DNA of 37,117 nucleotides from positions 1 through 37,117 of the forward strand of contig NZ_JARJHL010000006.1 of the NCBI RefSeq assembly GCF_029309835.1. Direction: 5' to 3'. The stretch is from Paracoccus sp. DMF-8 (lineage in GTDB: Bacteria > Pseudomonadota > Alphaproteobacteria > Rhodobacterales > Rhodobacteraceae). A program made the translations under genes and the position numbers. The notes below the pieces were generated by a model. That model saw only the letters and a program-made list of their open reading frames with translations, had not been told where the DNA came from and did not search any database. Positions 10,485-18,985 of this stretch are shown here, piece by piece (position 1 is the stretch's first letter; the number at the start of each line of letters is the position of its first letter).

Positions 10485-11481
10485 GCATCTGATTTTCAGC
10501 TGCCTGCTTGGTGGCGCCACCGGAGATGCCTTAGGGGCGGAGATCGAATTCTGGTCCCTGCCGAGGATCCGGAGCCATTTCCCTGATGGTCTGCAGAAAA
10601 TTCCTCTGCATGACGGGGATGGTCGGTGCGATCACCGATGACACGCAGATGACGCTTTTTACTGCGGAAGGGCTGATCCGGGCGGCTGTCCGTCAAGAGA
10701 TGCGTGGAATCGGCCACCCCGCTGGGGTCATTCACCATGCCTTGCTGCGCTGGCTGGCGACACAAGGGGTAGCCCCGGGCATGGATATTGACGATGTTGG
10801 ATTAATCCGGGATCGACGCCTGCACGCCCGAAGGGCTCCGGGAAACACCTGCCTGTCTGCGCTGAGTGCGGCCAGGCAGTTCGGTGATGCCGCACGCAAT
10901 GATTCCAAGGGATGCGGCACAATTATGCGGGTGGCACCGATTGGCATTCGTCGCCCCCGGGCGTGTTCGTGATCTGGCAATGGAAACATCGGCGCTCACG
11001 CATGGTCATGCGACCGGACAGGACGCCGCCGCCGCGTGGGCGTTGATCCTGACAGATTTGGCGCAGGGCGTGGACCTTGAGGTTGCGGCTCACCGGCAGG
11101 AAGGCGCTTTCGGCCCCGAAACGTCACGCGCTCTTACCGGGGCGCTGGCCGCGCCGCGCGACGCAAGGGCGGAAACTGTGGAAAGCCTGGGCGGCGGCTG
11201 GATTGCAGAGGAGGCTCTTGCCATCGCCCTTTATGCCTCGCCTTTGCGCGCGCGATTTCCAGCACGGTCTTGAGATTGCGGTGACGCATGGGGGCGACAG
11301 TGATTCAACCGGTGCGATTGCCGGGAATGCTCTGGGCCTGCTGTTTCCCGAGCAGGTTCCGAGCCACCCGTGGGCCGATCAGGTGGAATGCCGCGATATC
11401 ATAAGCGATATCTCTCGTGATCTTGCGCTGGCGATGTCGGGCAGGACCGCGGAGTTGGCAGAAAGATACCCGGGGTATTGA
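10471..11481 (+). CDS. ADP-ribosylglycohydrolase family protein (DraG type), second copy
   Basis: It begins [20 protein letters not shown] and contains [10 protein letters not shown], the metal-binding [16 protein letters not shown] near residue 54, PGNTCLSAL near residue 125, [15 protein letters not shown] near residue 150, ALTHGHATG, and [19 protein letters not shown] near residue 272. This is the complete motif order of the DraG/ARH family, about 336 aa. It is clearly diverged from the first copy (PGNTC and NDSKGCGT are absent there), so the two are not a recent duplication and may act on different substrates. Frame changes occur near 10615 (one extra G), 10945 and 11240. The start overlaps the preceding gene by 14 bases. 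Confidence 0.87.
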
Positions 11482-11905
11482 ACGTGGAAGCCGTCAGTAG
11501 TGAGCTTGGGCCGGGCCGATTCAGATAGCAGGGTTCGGCTCATTGCTTATTTCGGGATTCCTGAACCAGATCCCCGGCAAAGACGGTGTCGTGCAGAGCG
11601 TTGACGGCGGAGCGAATGGCCTCGTCGGGCAAGGGGGCATTGAGCCGCCCTATCGCGGCATCAAAGCGCGGCAACAGGATGGTTCCCGATAGAACTGGCG
11701 CAGCGCATGGGGCGCATCCGGCTCGGTAACCTCGTCAGATTGTTCATACAGGTATTCCGTTGGAGCCCCCCCGAACGTGGCACTGGCTACTTGGCAAGAC
11801 GGTCCCTGACGACTGAAGGGAATCAGCTGGGCTACTTGCCTCTGGGCGACTTGGCCATATGATCGTCAGCAAACCTCCATCGAGAGGACAAAGACGGGTT
11901 CTTCC
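11482..11905. other. 424-bp spacer containing an hsdR remnant
   Basis: No complete gene is present. The centre (11560-11730) is a diverged copy of part of hsdR, listed separately. The remainder holds the upstream region of the gene starting at 11906; I saw no clear promoter or terminator. Confidence 0.5.
11560..11730 (-). pseudogene. remnant of a second hsdR gene
   Basis: This 171-bp stretch aligns by eye along its whole length with 3701-3870 of the hsdR gene, in the same orientation. Both share, for example, the ends reading GGGGCGCATCCGGCTCGGT and the interior GCGTTGACGGCG. The two differ at many scattered positions, so this is a related hsdR allele rather than an exact duplicate. Translated on the minus strand it gives [11 protein letters not shown] like the N-terminal region of the intact copy. 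Nothing else of the gene is present on either side. Confidence 0.85.
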
Positions 11906-12631
11906 ATGATCGAATTCCGCCCTCTGCCTGACGACCATCCGGATCTGGCCCTGTCACCCATGTTCCGCGCCGCCTCGTTGACGCTCGGCTACGCCTTGGA
12001 GCAGGGCAGCATCGGCCTGACCGCCACCAAAGCCTTCAAGCAGGGTTTCGTGCATTGGGCGGTGGAGCATTTCCAATGGCCCGGCAAAACCGCCGAGGAG
12101 ATGTTCCGATACAACAAGGTCGTGAATGAGGCCGATTTCCCACCGCTGGAACTCCTGCATTTCCTGTTGATCCGGTTGCGCCTCGGACGGCATTATAAGG
12201 GCACGTTCCGTGCGACGAATGACGGCAGGATGTATGCCGGACAGCCCGGTGCGCTCTTCGAGAAGTTGGTGCCGTTCTTCTTGCTGGCGATGGATCACGC
12301 CGCCTATTCCCGGACCGGCGAAGCTGCGCCCGGCAACTGGGACACCTGGCTCAACGTCATGAACGTTGAAATCGAGAATGGGCTAAGCGAGCGAAGACTC
12401 TATGGGGTCTTCTATGGTGAGGGGCCCAACTGGGACAATGACAGCTGGCGACAGATCGGCGCGTTCAGTTCCTGCGTCCTGAAGCCGCTGGAATGGGCCG
12501 GGTTCATCACCTCACAGGAAACCCGCGAACCGGACGGGCGGCCGGCCCAGATGATTTTCAAGACGCCGCTCTGGCGCTCGGTCCTGAAGCTCGAGACCGA
12601 TCGGCATGTCAGGCCCATGGTCCGGCATTGA
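11906..12631 (+). CDS. hypothetical protein, 241 aa
   Basis: The frame is uninterrupted from MIEFRPLPDDHPDLALSPMF to a stop at 12631. Segments include KAFKQGFVHWAVEHFQWPGK, LELLHFLLIRLRLGRHYKG and GALFEKLVPFFLLAMDHAAY. The C-terminal third (GAFSSCVLKPLEWAGFITS, then a basic stretch ending LWRSVLKLETDRH) could be a winged-helix-like fold. I do not recognise the family with confidence. It has no signal peptide or membrane segment. It sits alone between the hsdR remnant and an IS5-family element 50 bp downstream. It is one of the few genes here without a frame break. Confidence 0.75.
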   Translation: MIEFRPLPDDHPDLALSPMFRAASLTLGYALEQGSIGLTATKAFKQGFVHWAVEHFQWPGKTAEEMFRYNKVVNEADFPPLELLHFLLIRLRLGRHYKGTFRATNDGRMYAGQPGALFEKLVPFFLLAMDHAAYSRTGEAAPGNWDTWLNVMNVEIENGLSERRLYGVFYGEGPNWDNDSWRQIGAFSSCVLKPLEWAGFITSQETREPDGRPAQMIFKTPLWRSVLKLETDRHVRPMVRH

Positions 12632-12680
12632 TCCCTACGTCGGCATGTATGAGCTGTTGCAGGCTTCGTGGGCCAGAGGC

Positions 12681-13535
12681 TAGGTCGTGTTGACAAAAGG
12701 GATTCCCCTTGGGCTTGGGGCATGATTCAAGCTGGCATCTGCGATGGAGACCAGCTTGGCACGAGACCTTATGTCGGACGAGGAGTGGGCGTTCTTTGAG
12801 CGCTTCATCTTCGCCGTCCGCGCCCCGAACGGGCGCAAGCCCACCAACCACCGCCTCGTTCTTGATGGCATATTCTGGATCGCACGCACCGGTGCGCCAT
12901 GGCGGGACCTACCTGCCGAGTTCGGCAAATGGTCAAGCGTCTATCGGCAGTTCCGGCGCTGGACGCTGGCAGGCCTGTGGGAGGAAATCATGGATGCCCT
13001 GAACCAGAGCGGAGCCGTGCCAAGCGCCCTGCAAATGATCGACAGCACCGTGATCCGTGCCCACCATCAGGCAGCGGGCGCTAAAGGGGGACTCCGCGAC
13101 AAGGTTTCGGCCGTTCTCGAGGTGGCTTTACGACCAAGATCCACCTTCTGGTCAACGCGCACGGGCTACCTATGAGAACAGAGATCACGCCGGGCCAGAC
13201 GTCGGACTATCTCGGCTTCGATCTGGTGATGGTGGATAATCTGCCCCGCCCGAGCGTGCTGCTCGCAGATCGCGGCTACGATGCAGACAAGATCAGAGAC
13301 GGCATGGAGGCGCGCAACGTCCTGCCCGTGATACCGATGCGCAAGTCCCGCAAAAAACGGATTGGTGTCGATCGTTCGCTGTATCGCCTGCGCAATCTGG
13401 TCGAACGCTGCTTCAACAAGCTCAAGAACGCCAGGCGTGTCGCGACCCGCTACGACAAGACGGCAGAAAGCTTTCTCGGCTTCATTGACATCACGTCGAT
13501 CCGCCTCTGGCTCCGTCATTTGTCAACATGACCTA
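12681..13535 (+). mobile_element. IS5-family insertion sequence (IS427-like), complete
   Basis: An 851-bp element at 12683-13533 is bounded by 15-bp terminal inverted repeats: left GGTCGTGTTGACAAA (12683-12697) and right end reading GGTCATGTTGACAAA on the minus strand (13519-13533), one mismatch. A TA dinucleotide flanks each end (12681-12682 and 13534-13535), matching the short TA target duplication of this group. The single transposase gene fills it in two frames. It has landed within or beside the start of an IS256-type transposase. Confidence 0.85.
12744..13531 (+). CDS. IS5-family transposase (two frames)
   Basis: The first frame (12744-about 13086) encodes DLMSDEEWAFFERFIFAVRA, GKWSSVYRQFRRWTLAGLWE and MIDSTVIRAHHQAAGAKGG; the second runs to 13531 with GGFTTKIHLLVNAHG, PSVLLADRGYDADKIRDGM, then RKSRKKRIGVDRSLYRLRNL and VERCFNKLKNARRVATRYDK. 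These contain the DDE residues: D in IDST, D in LADRGYD, and E in VERCF. The switch is -1 at a run of five G residues at 13086-13090 (AAA GGG GGA). Two-frame transposases made by frameshifting are known in this IS group, so this break may be natural rather than an error. The stop lies inside the right inverted repeat. Confidence 0.87.
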
Positions 13536-13721
13536 GGAAGTCGCCCTGATCATGCATTGCCAGAAGCTCGGACAGGTTCATGGTAGCTTTGGTCATCGGG
13601 GTCTCCGTAAAATCCGTGGTTGAAGCGTCGAAACTCCACCTCGATCATACACCTCGATGGCCACCCCAGGTTACACTGGCAGCGCCGATGAAATTACACC
13701 ACGTGCGCGGACGCTACCAAA
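13536..13721 (-). pseudogene. 5' end of a probable IS256-family element, cut by the IS5 element
   Basis: On the minus strand an open frame starts at 13596 and gives MTKATMNLSELLAMHDQGDF, similar to the N-terminus of IS256-family transposases, and ends abruptly at the IS5 TA duplication. The rest of that transposase is not found on the other side (12632-12680), so the insertion was followed by loss of the remainder. Upstream sequence to about 13721 probably includes the IS end (sequence GGTAGCGTCCGCGCACGTGG on the minus strand). Family call is from the short N-terminus only. Confidence 0.45.
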
Positions 13722-13830
13722 AACTTCTGGCAGGCGGCCTCGACGATGAGGCAGGTCTGGACACCGCGCCCCCTCATGATGAACTTCGTCGCTTTCCCGG
13801 CCCCCAAGGCGGTTTGCCGGGTGGGCCGGG

Positions 13831-15552
13831 TCAATCCCGCGCGGGCGGGCTGGCCGTCGGGCGATGCAGTTGGGCGGTCGGCCTTTGCACCCGCGCGGCC
13901 TCGCGCATGCGGGCCTCGGCCTGCGCGGGGTTGGTCGAGGCCGCGATGCCCGACAGGATCGCGGCCAGTTCGGCGCAGGTCTGCGCCAGCGCGCCGTCCC
14001 CCGTCGTGACGGTGGGGCAGGGCGGGGTCGCCGGGTCGGGCGCATCTTCGCCGCGCGCCGTCAGTTCCTCGGCGATCACCAGCGTCTTGGCGCGCAGCCA
14101 AGCATAGCGCAGATTGTCCAGTAGCGCGGGAATATCCGCAGTTTCTCGCACGCCGCCGATCCGGCGCGGAAATCGCCCGGCATCCCGGAAAGGCGTTCAG
14201 ATAGACAGCCGCGCCAGCCGGCCTCGTGCCGCCCGCCCGGATGGGTGATGCCGCTGTCGCCCAGAAGCTGCTTGGCGCGGGTCAGGATGCGGGCGTGCAT
14301 TCCTCGAACCCCGGATCGTTGACCTGCAACAGCGTGACCGCCGTGCCGCGTTTTTCGGGATCCGGCGACGGCGAGGCTGAACAGCGGGTTTCCGGCCACC
14401 CATGCCTCGACCGCCGCGCGGTTCGCGGTCGAGCGCGCGTTCAGCGCCGCCACCGGCCCGATGCGGTTTTCGATCTGCCGCAGCCCGAACGTGGTTTCGG
14501 CGAAGGCCAGCAGGCTGAAGGTGTTGATGACGCCGCCGGTCATGCGGTCGGCCTCGGCGTCGTAGAACGGCCCCTGCGCGACCGAGCGCGGGCCGGTGAC
14601 CGGGCGCGCGCGGGTCCTGCGGCACGGTCAGGCTGAGTTGACGGGGAATCGCCCATGAGGGGTGGCGATATTGCGGTCGATCTGCGCCAGCGCCTGCGGC
14701 GTGAAGCTGGCGGTGAAATAGCCCGAAACTCCGCCGATCGCTTTTGCAGCGGCATGAACAGGCAGCATTTCGCCATCATTCCGGCGATCAGCTCCTCGGG
14801 CCAGGGCATCGCCCCAGAAGCGAGGTCGCGTCGATGATCGCATGGCGGTTCACCGGGTCGCGGTCCAGCCATTCCAGCAGACCGGCGACCTCGGCGGCGG
14901 AATAGGCGGTTGCGCCGGTGGTCTCGCGGCCGACACCGATGAACAGGCGTATGCCCATCTCCTCCAGCGCCTCGGCGGGCGGGATGGCGCCTTCATCGCC
15001 GGCGAAATGCAGCCGCTCGGTCGTGCCGTTCCGCGACAGGCGGCACAGGTCGGTGATCTGCGCGGCCCATGACTGGCGGAAGAATCCGGCTGGCCCGTTG
15101 CGGCCGCTTTCGGGGCGGGGGGTGTCGATCCAGACCTGCTGAACTGGGTCGTTCAGCGTCATCAGGTGCTGGATGCAGGCGGTGAAGCCGCTGTGCCCGC
15201 CGCCCAGTCCCACGGCAAGGCGGTTCTGCAAGGGCAGGCCGAAATAGCGGTGAATGGCCCGCATCATGTCGCGCAGGATGCTGTCGGCAGGCTCGCCCCG
15301 GTGCATCGAACGCGCGAGTTCCGAGACCGTATAGCCGCCCACATCGCGCCCCCGGTCGTCGGTCTTGCGATAGGTGGCGCTCACCCATTGTTCGAATTCC
15401 AGCCGCCGCGACCGCCGGTCCACCTCGTCGGTCGAGCCGTCGCTGATCGGACCGACGCCGAAGAACGGGTTGGACGGGCGCGCGGGCGGTCCCGCGCGCG
15501 TGGCGTCAAGCGCGGCCTCGCGGGCCGCGCGCAGGGTGTCGGTGGCAGGCAT
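13831..15552 (-). CDS. SerC-like PLP-dependent aminotransferase with long C-terminal extension
   Basis: The start at 15552 has a GAAAGGA ribosome-binding site. Visible parts: NPFFGVGPISDGSTDEVDRR, a substrate-side GGGHSGFTACIQHLM near residue 125, IIDATSLLG (the Asp binding the PLP ring nitrogen), and PLQKAIGGVSGYF with the likely PLP lysine. This is the fold-type I arrangement of phosphoserine aminotransferase relatives. The span of 1722 nt (about 573 aa) is far longer than SerC (about 360-390 aa): after the core come MTGGVINTFSLLAFAETTFG and a tail containing LRYAWLRAKTLVIAEELTAR. At least five indels break the frame (near 14815, 14745, 14640, 14340, 14170). It is the third gene of a leftward operon with RraA-like and aminotransferase genes. 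The reaction is unknown. Confidence 0.65.
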
Positions 15553-15582
15553 GGCGGGTCCTTTCGGGAAAAGGGGGCGCGG

Positions 15583-16242
15583 TCAGGCCCTGGTGTCGTA
15601 GGCGCCGACGTAATGACCGGCGGCGATGCCGCGCAGGACGTCCTCTTCCTTGGCGGATTGGGCGCGGGTGGCCTCAAGCAGCGCAGGCGCGACGGATTGG
15701 GGAAAGGCCACGACGCCATCGGCATCGCCCACCACGATATCGCCGGGATTGACCACCATGCCGCCGATGGTCACGGGGACGTTGATTTCGCCCGGTCCGT
15801 TCTTGTAGGGGCCAAGATGGATGCCCGCACGGGCAAAGACGGGGAAATCCGATGCCGCCAGCGCGGCCACGTCGCGCACCGCCCCGTCCAGCACGAAGCC
15901 CGCCGCGCCGCGCATCCCGGCCACCGAGGACATGATCTCGCCGATCAGGGCGCGGCTGATGTCGCCGCCGCCATCGACCACGATCACGTCGCCGGGGCGC
16001 AGCAGGTCCAGCGCCAGGTGGATCGCCTTGTTGTCGCCCGCGCGGGTGCGCACGGTCAGCGCGGTCCCGGCCATCGGCGTGCCGTCATGGAAGGGGCGCA
16101 GCCCGACCGCGCCGGGCAGGCGGTGCAGGTTGTCGCTGATATTGGCGACGGGCAGGGCGCGGAAGGCCGCGATCAGCGCGGGATCGGCCTGCACGGGATT
16201 GGGGTTGTGGCGTTCGTCAAGCATCTTGGGCTCCTTTGTCAT
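15583..16242 (-). CDS. RraA-like / 4-hydroxy-4-methyl-2-oxoglutarate aldolase family protein
   Basis: The 219-aa protein is intact. It shows PVANISDNLHRLPGAVGLRP, AGTALTVRTRAGDNKAIHLA, the GDVIVVDGG segment and GAAGFVLDGAVRD, the G...R-D signature of the RraA/HMG-aldolase fold, followed by NVPVTIGGMVVNPGDIVVGD and DGVVAFP. Members either bind RNase E (RraA proper) or are metal-dependent aldolases/oxaloacetate decarboxylases. The extended C-terminus and its place between two PLP enzymes favour the catalytic type. The start at 16242 overlaps the aminotransferase stop by 4 bases (ATGA), and 30 bp separates it from the SerC-like gene, so all three are one transcript. Confidence 0.85.
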   Translation of the reverse strand: MTKEPKMLDERHNPNPVQADPALIAAFRALPVANISDNLHRLPGAVGLRPFHDGTPMAGTALTVRTRAGDNKAIHLALDLLRPGDVIVVDGGGDISRALIGEIMSSVAGMRGAAGFVLDGAVRDVAALAASDFPVFARAGIHLGPYKNGPGEINVPVTIGGMVVNPGDIVVGDADGVVAFPQSVAPALLEATRAQSAKEEDVLRGIAAGHYVGAYDTRA

Positions 16243-17444
16243 TTGAGCGCGGCGCAGGCGTCGGCGATCAGCGCGCAGCCTTGGGCGATGGTGTCTTCAG
16301 AGGTGGCGAAGGACAGGCGCAGGCAGGGCGACATGCCATAGGCCGCGCCGTCCATCACCGCGACGCCTACGGATTTCAGCAGATAGAGCGTCAGGTCGGT
16401 GTCGGTCCCGATCACCTCGCCTTCCGGCGTGCGGCGGCCGAGCAGGGTCGTGACGTCGGGGTAGATGTAGAAGGCCCCCGCCGGGCGCGCGCAACTGATG
16501 CCGGGAATGGCGCTGAGCCGTTCGTGCATCAGGTTGCGGCGGCGTTCGTAAAGCGCGACCATCTCGCGCACCGGGGTCTGGTCGCCGTTCAGCGCCTCGA
16601 CCGCCGCCGCCTGGCTGATCGAGCTGGGGCAGGTCGTCGATTGGCCCAGCAGCTTGGTGATCGCGCCGACGACCTCGGACGGCCCGGCGGCATAGCCGAT
16701 CCGCCAGCCGGTCATCGCATAGGCCTTGGACATTCCGTTGATCATCAGGACCCGCCCGGCAAGGCCGGGATCGACGCGCAGAAGGCTGTCGGCGCGGGCA
16801 CCGTCATAGACCAGATGTTCATAGATATCGTCGGTCATCACCGCGACATGGGGGTGGCGGTGCAGCACCTCGGCCAGCGCGGCAAGTTCTTCGCTGGAAT
16901 AGACCGCGCCGGTCGGGTTCGAGGGCGCGCAGAGGATCACCCAACGGGTGCGCGGCGTGATCGCGGCCTCCAGCGCCGCAGGCGTCAGCTTGAAATCGTC
17001 GCCGCGCGCGCAGGGCACGATCACCGGCCTGCCGCCGTTCAGCGCCACGATATCGGGGTAGGAGACCCAATAAGGCGCGGGCACGATCACCTCGTCACCG
17101 TCATTCAGGGTGGCTGCGAAAGCCTCGAATATCAATTGCTTGGCGCCGCAGCCCACCACGATATCCGCCGGGCTGACGGTCACGCCGTTGTCGCGCGCCA
17201 GCTTGTCCGCGATGGCCTGACGCAGCGCGGGCGTCCCGTTCGAGGCGGTGTAATGCGTGTCCCCCGCCCGCATCGCGGCGATGGCGGCCTCGATGATATG
17301 GGGGGGCGTGTCCAGGTCCGGCTCGCCGATGGTGAAATCCACGATCCTGCGCCCCTGCGCCCGCAAGTCGTTGACGATGGCCTTGGCGGCGATGCTTGCC
17401 GAAGGTTTCAGCGCATTCACGCGGTCGGAGAGGGTTATGCTCAT
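16239..17444 (-). CDS. class I aspartate/aromatic-type aminotransferase
   Basis: The 401-aa protein starts at 17444 (MSITLSDRVNALKPSASIAA); an in-frame upstream start at 17525 adds 27 residues that do not resemble the family. Motifs: FTIGEPDLDTPPHI, YTASNGTPALRQAIA, PYWVSYPDIVALNGG, CAPSNPTGAVYS (substrate carboxylate and PLP contacts), and NGMSKAYAMTGWRIGY with the PLP lysine near residue 240, then a C-terminal CLRLSFATSEDTI with the carboxylate-binding arginine. It is an AspB-type aminotransferase that transfers amino groups between dicarboxylic or aromatic amino acids and 2-oxoglutarate. It is the first gene of the leftward operon, divergent from the LysR gene. The frame is intact. Confidence 0.93.
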   Translation of the reverse strand: MSITLSDRVNALKPSASIAAKAIVNDLRAQGRRIVDFTIGEPDLDTPPHIIEAAIAAMRAGDTHYTASNGTPALRQAIADKLARDNGVTVSPADIVVGCGAKQLIFEAFAATLNDGDEVIVPAPYWVSYPDIVALNGGRPVIVPCARGDDFKLTPAALEAAITPRTRWVILCAPSNPTGAVYSSEELAALAEVLHRHPHVAVMTDDIYEHLVYDGARADSLLRVDPGLAGRVLMINGMSKAYAMTGWRIGYAAGPSEVVGAITKLLGQSTTCPSSISQAAAVEALNGDQTPVREMVALYERRRNLMHERLSAIPGISCARPAGAFYIYPDVTTLLGRRTPEGEVIGTDTDLTLYLLKSVGVAVMDGAAYGMSPCLRLSFATSEDTIAQGCALIADACAALK

Positions 17445-17586
17445 CGGTTTGCCTATGATTTGGGCGAACGGCCCCGAAAGGGCGGTCATTTGCGGAATTT
17501 CTTGCATCTTAGGCGGGGGTATCATAAAAAAACCGATAAATATTTATCTTATATCATTCCTGATAAGAATGATTGACGGAGGTTCC
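17445..17586. promoter_or_regulatory. divergent promoter region with two inverted repeats
   Basis: This AT-rich 142-bp region separates the leftward aminotransferase operon and the rightward LysR gene. A perfect 14-bp palindrome, GATAAATATTTATC, lies at 17535-17548. A second inverted repeat, CATTCC-TGATA-AGAATG, lies at 17555-17571, extending outward to ATCATTC...GAATGAT (17553-17573). The second fits the inverted-repeat layout of LysR operators and ends 15 bp before the LysR start, as expected for autoregulation. A matching repeat occurs at 23082-23098. Confidence 0.65.
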
Positions 17587-18501
17587 ATGCCCGCCCCGAC
17601 CACGCTGAAGCAGTTGGAGACGATCTATTGGATCGCCAATCTGGGCACGTTCGAGCGCGCGGCGCTGAAACTGAACACGACGCAATCGGCGATCTCGAAA
17701 CGGATCCAGGAACTGGAACTGGCCGTGGGGGCGGAACTGTTCGACCGCAGCCTGCGCGCGCGCGCCTGACCGAGAAGGGCGAATACCTGATCGCCATCGC
17801 CGAAGAGATGCTGGAGCTTCAGAACCGCATCCATTCCCTGCGCGACGGCGCCGCGCCTCCGGTGCGCCGGATCCGCTTCGGCGTGACCGAACTGATCGCG
17901 ATGACATGGCTGCCGCGCATGGTCACCCTGCTGCGCGAGCAATTCCCCAATGTCATGCTGGAACCCGAGGTGGACATGAGCCGCACCCTTTACGAGGGTC
18001 TGCAAGACAACAGCCTGGACCTGATCGTGATCCCCGAAACCTTCTCGGCGCCCGAGGTCACATCCCGAGGTTCTGGCCCATGTCCGCAACGACTGGATGG
18101 CGCGGCCCGGACTGGTCGCCTCGGGCGGGCGCGGGCCGCTGCCGCTGTCGGATCTGGCCGGGTATCCGATCCTGTCGCAGGGCAGCCGTTCAGGCTCGGG
18201 GCTGCATTTCAGCAAATGGCTGCGCAACCAGGGGATCGTCTTTCCGCGCCAGGTGTCCAGCGACAGCATGACCGCGCTGCTGGGGCTGACCATCGCGGGC
18301 CTGGGGGTTTCCTACATGCCAAGCGCCTGTTTCCAGCCCCTGATCGACGAGGGCAAGCTGGAAATCGTCCTCGCCGAGCCCGCCTTGCCGACGGTTCCCT
18401 ATGCCGCGATGTATCGCAACGACCGGCCCTCGGCCATCGCGGCCTCGGTGGCGCAGGTGGCCGCCGAGGCCTGCGATTTCACCCGGCAGTTTCAGGGATG
18501 A
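17587..18501 (+). CDS. LysR-family transcriptional regulator
   Basis: The N-terminal helix-turn-helix is clear: LKQLETIYWIANLGTFERAA, then ALKLNTTQSAISKRIQELE, VGAELFDRSLRAR, LTEKGEYLIAIAEEM. The effector domain begins RRIRFGVTELIAMTWLP near residue 95 and includes GLHFSKWLRNQGIVFPRQ and IAGLGVSYMPSACF. Length about 304 aa is typical. Two breaks occur: a GC-dinucleotide run with two extra bases near 17760 (LRAR then LTEKG) and an extra C near 18070. It is divergent from the aminotransferase operon and 111 bp upstream of accB, so it probably controls both sides; effector unknown. Confidence 0.9.
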
Positions 18502-18510
18502 TCGCTATAG

Positions 18511-18523
18511 GGAATGAAATTCC
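18511..18523. promoter_or_regulatory. short inverted repeat upstream of accB
   Basis: GGAAT-GAA-ATTCC lies 89 bp before the accB start, in an AT-rich gap after the LysR stop. It contains one GGAATG half-site of the type seen in the 17555 and 23082 repeats, but the partner half-site at the same spacing is missing. It is a weaker candidate operator for the biotin/oxoprolinase operon. Confidence 0.3.
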
Positions 18524-18612
18524 ATAAAATTAAATCGCTTTTTGTCAAGAAAAGGGCGGGTAAGGATGGCCGGGCAAGGGCGGATGAATGTTTCCCGCCC
18601 GAAAGGGGTTGC

Positions 18613-18985
18613 ATGGATTTCGCGCAGATCAGGCAGAATCGTGGATGAACTGGCCGGATCGGCGGCCACCGAGGTCAAGGTCGAGACCGGCGGGATGAAG
18701 ATCCACCTGCGTTTCGCCCAAGCTGGCGCGGCGCCCGGCGCGGAAACCGTCACCGCCCCCATGCCCGGCGTGGTCTATCTGGCGCCCTCGCCCGGCGCCG
18801 CGCCTTTCGCCGGCATCGGCGCGCAGGTCGCCTCGGGCGATACGCTGCTGCTGGTCGAGGCGATGAAATCCATGCTGCCCGTCCGCGCCCCCTTCGACGC
18901 AGTGGTCGAGGATATCCTGACCTCCGACGAATCCCCGGTCGAGATCGGGCGGCCCCTGATCCGCCTGCGCCCGGTATCCGCATGA
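18613..18985 (+). CDS. accB: biotin carboxyl carrier protein (AccB-like), frame break near residue 8
   Basis: The protein carries a C-terminal biotinyl domain: [17 protein letters not shown], then [19 protein letters not shown], where K in EAMKS is the biotinylation site, and [15 protein letters not shown]. The true start is taken as ATG 18613 (MDFAQIRQ); one extra A near 18637 (CAGAATCGTG instead of CAGATCGTG) breaks the frame, after which [18 protein letters not shown] follows as in AccB proteins. About 123 aa, shorter than E. coli AccB (156 aa). It overlaps accC by 4 bases. Being in a PxpABC operon rather than with the acetyl-CoA carboxylase transferase genes, it likely serves a dedicated function. 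Confidence 0.85.

Noticed and set aside
8831..11481. The two DraG genes as a tandem duplication
   Set aside because: They share only the general family motifs; the second has PGNTC and NDSKGCGT segments absent from the first, so they are old paralogues or separate acquisitions.
15166..17576. Long plus-strand open frames of 391 and 446 aa
   Set aside because: They lie antisense to well-supported RraA, SerC-like and aminotransferase genes and are rich in R, G and H as expected for shadow frames in GC-rich DNA.
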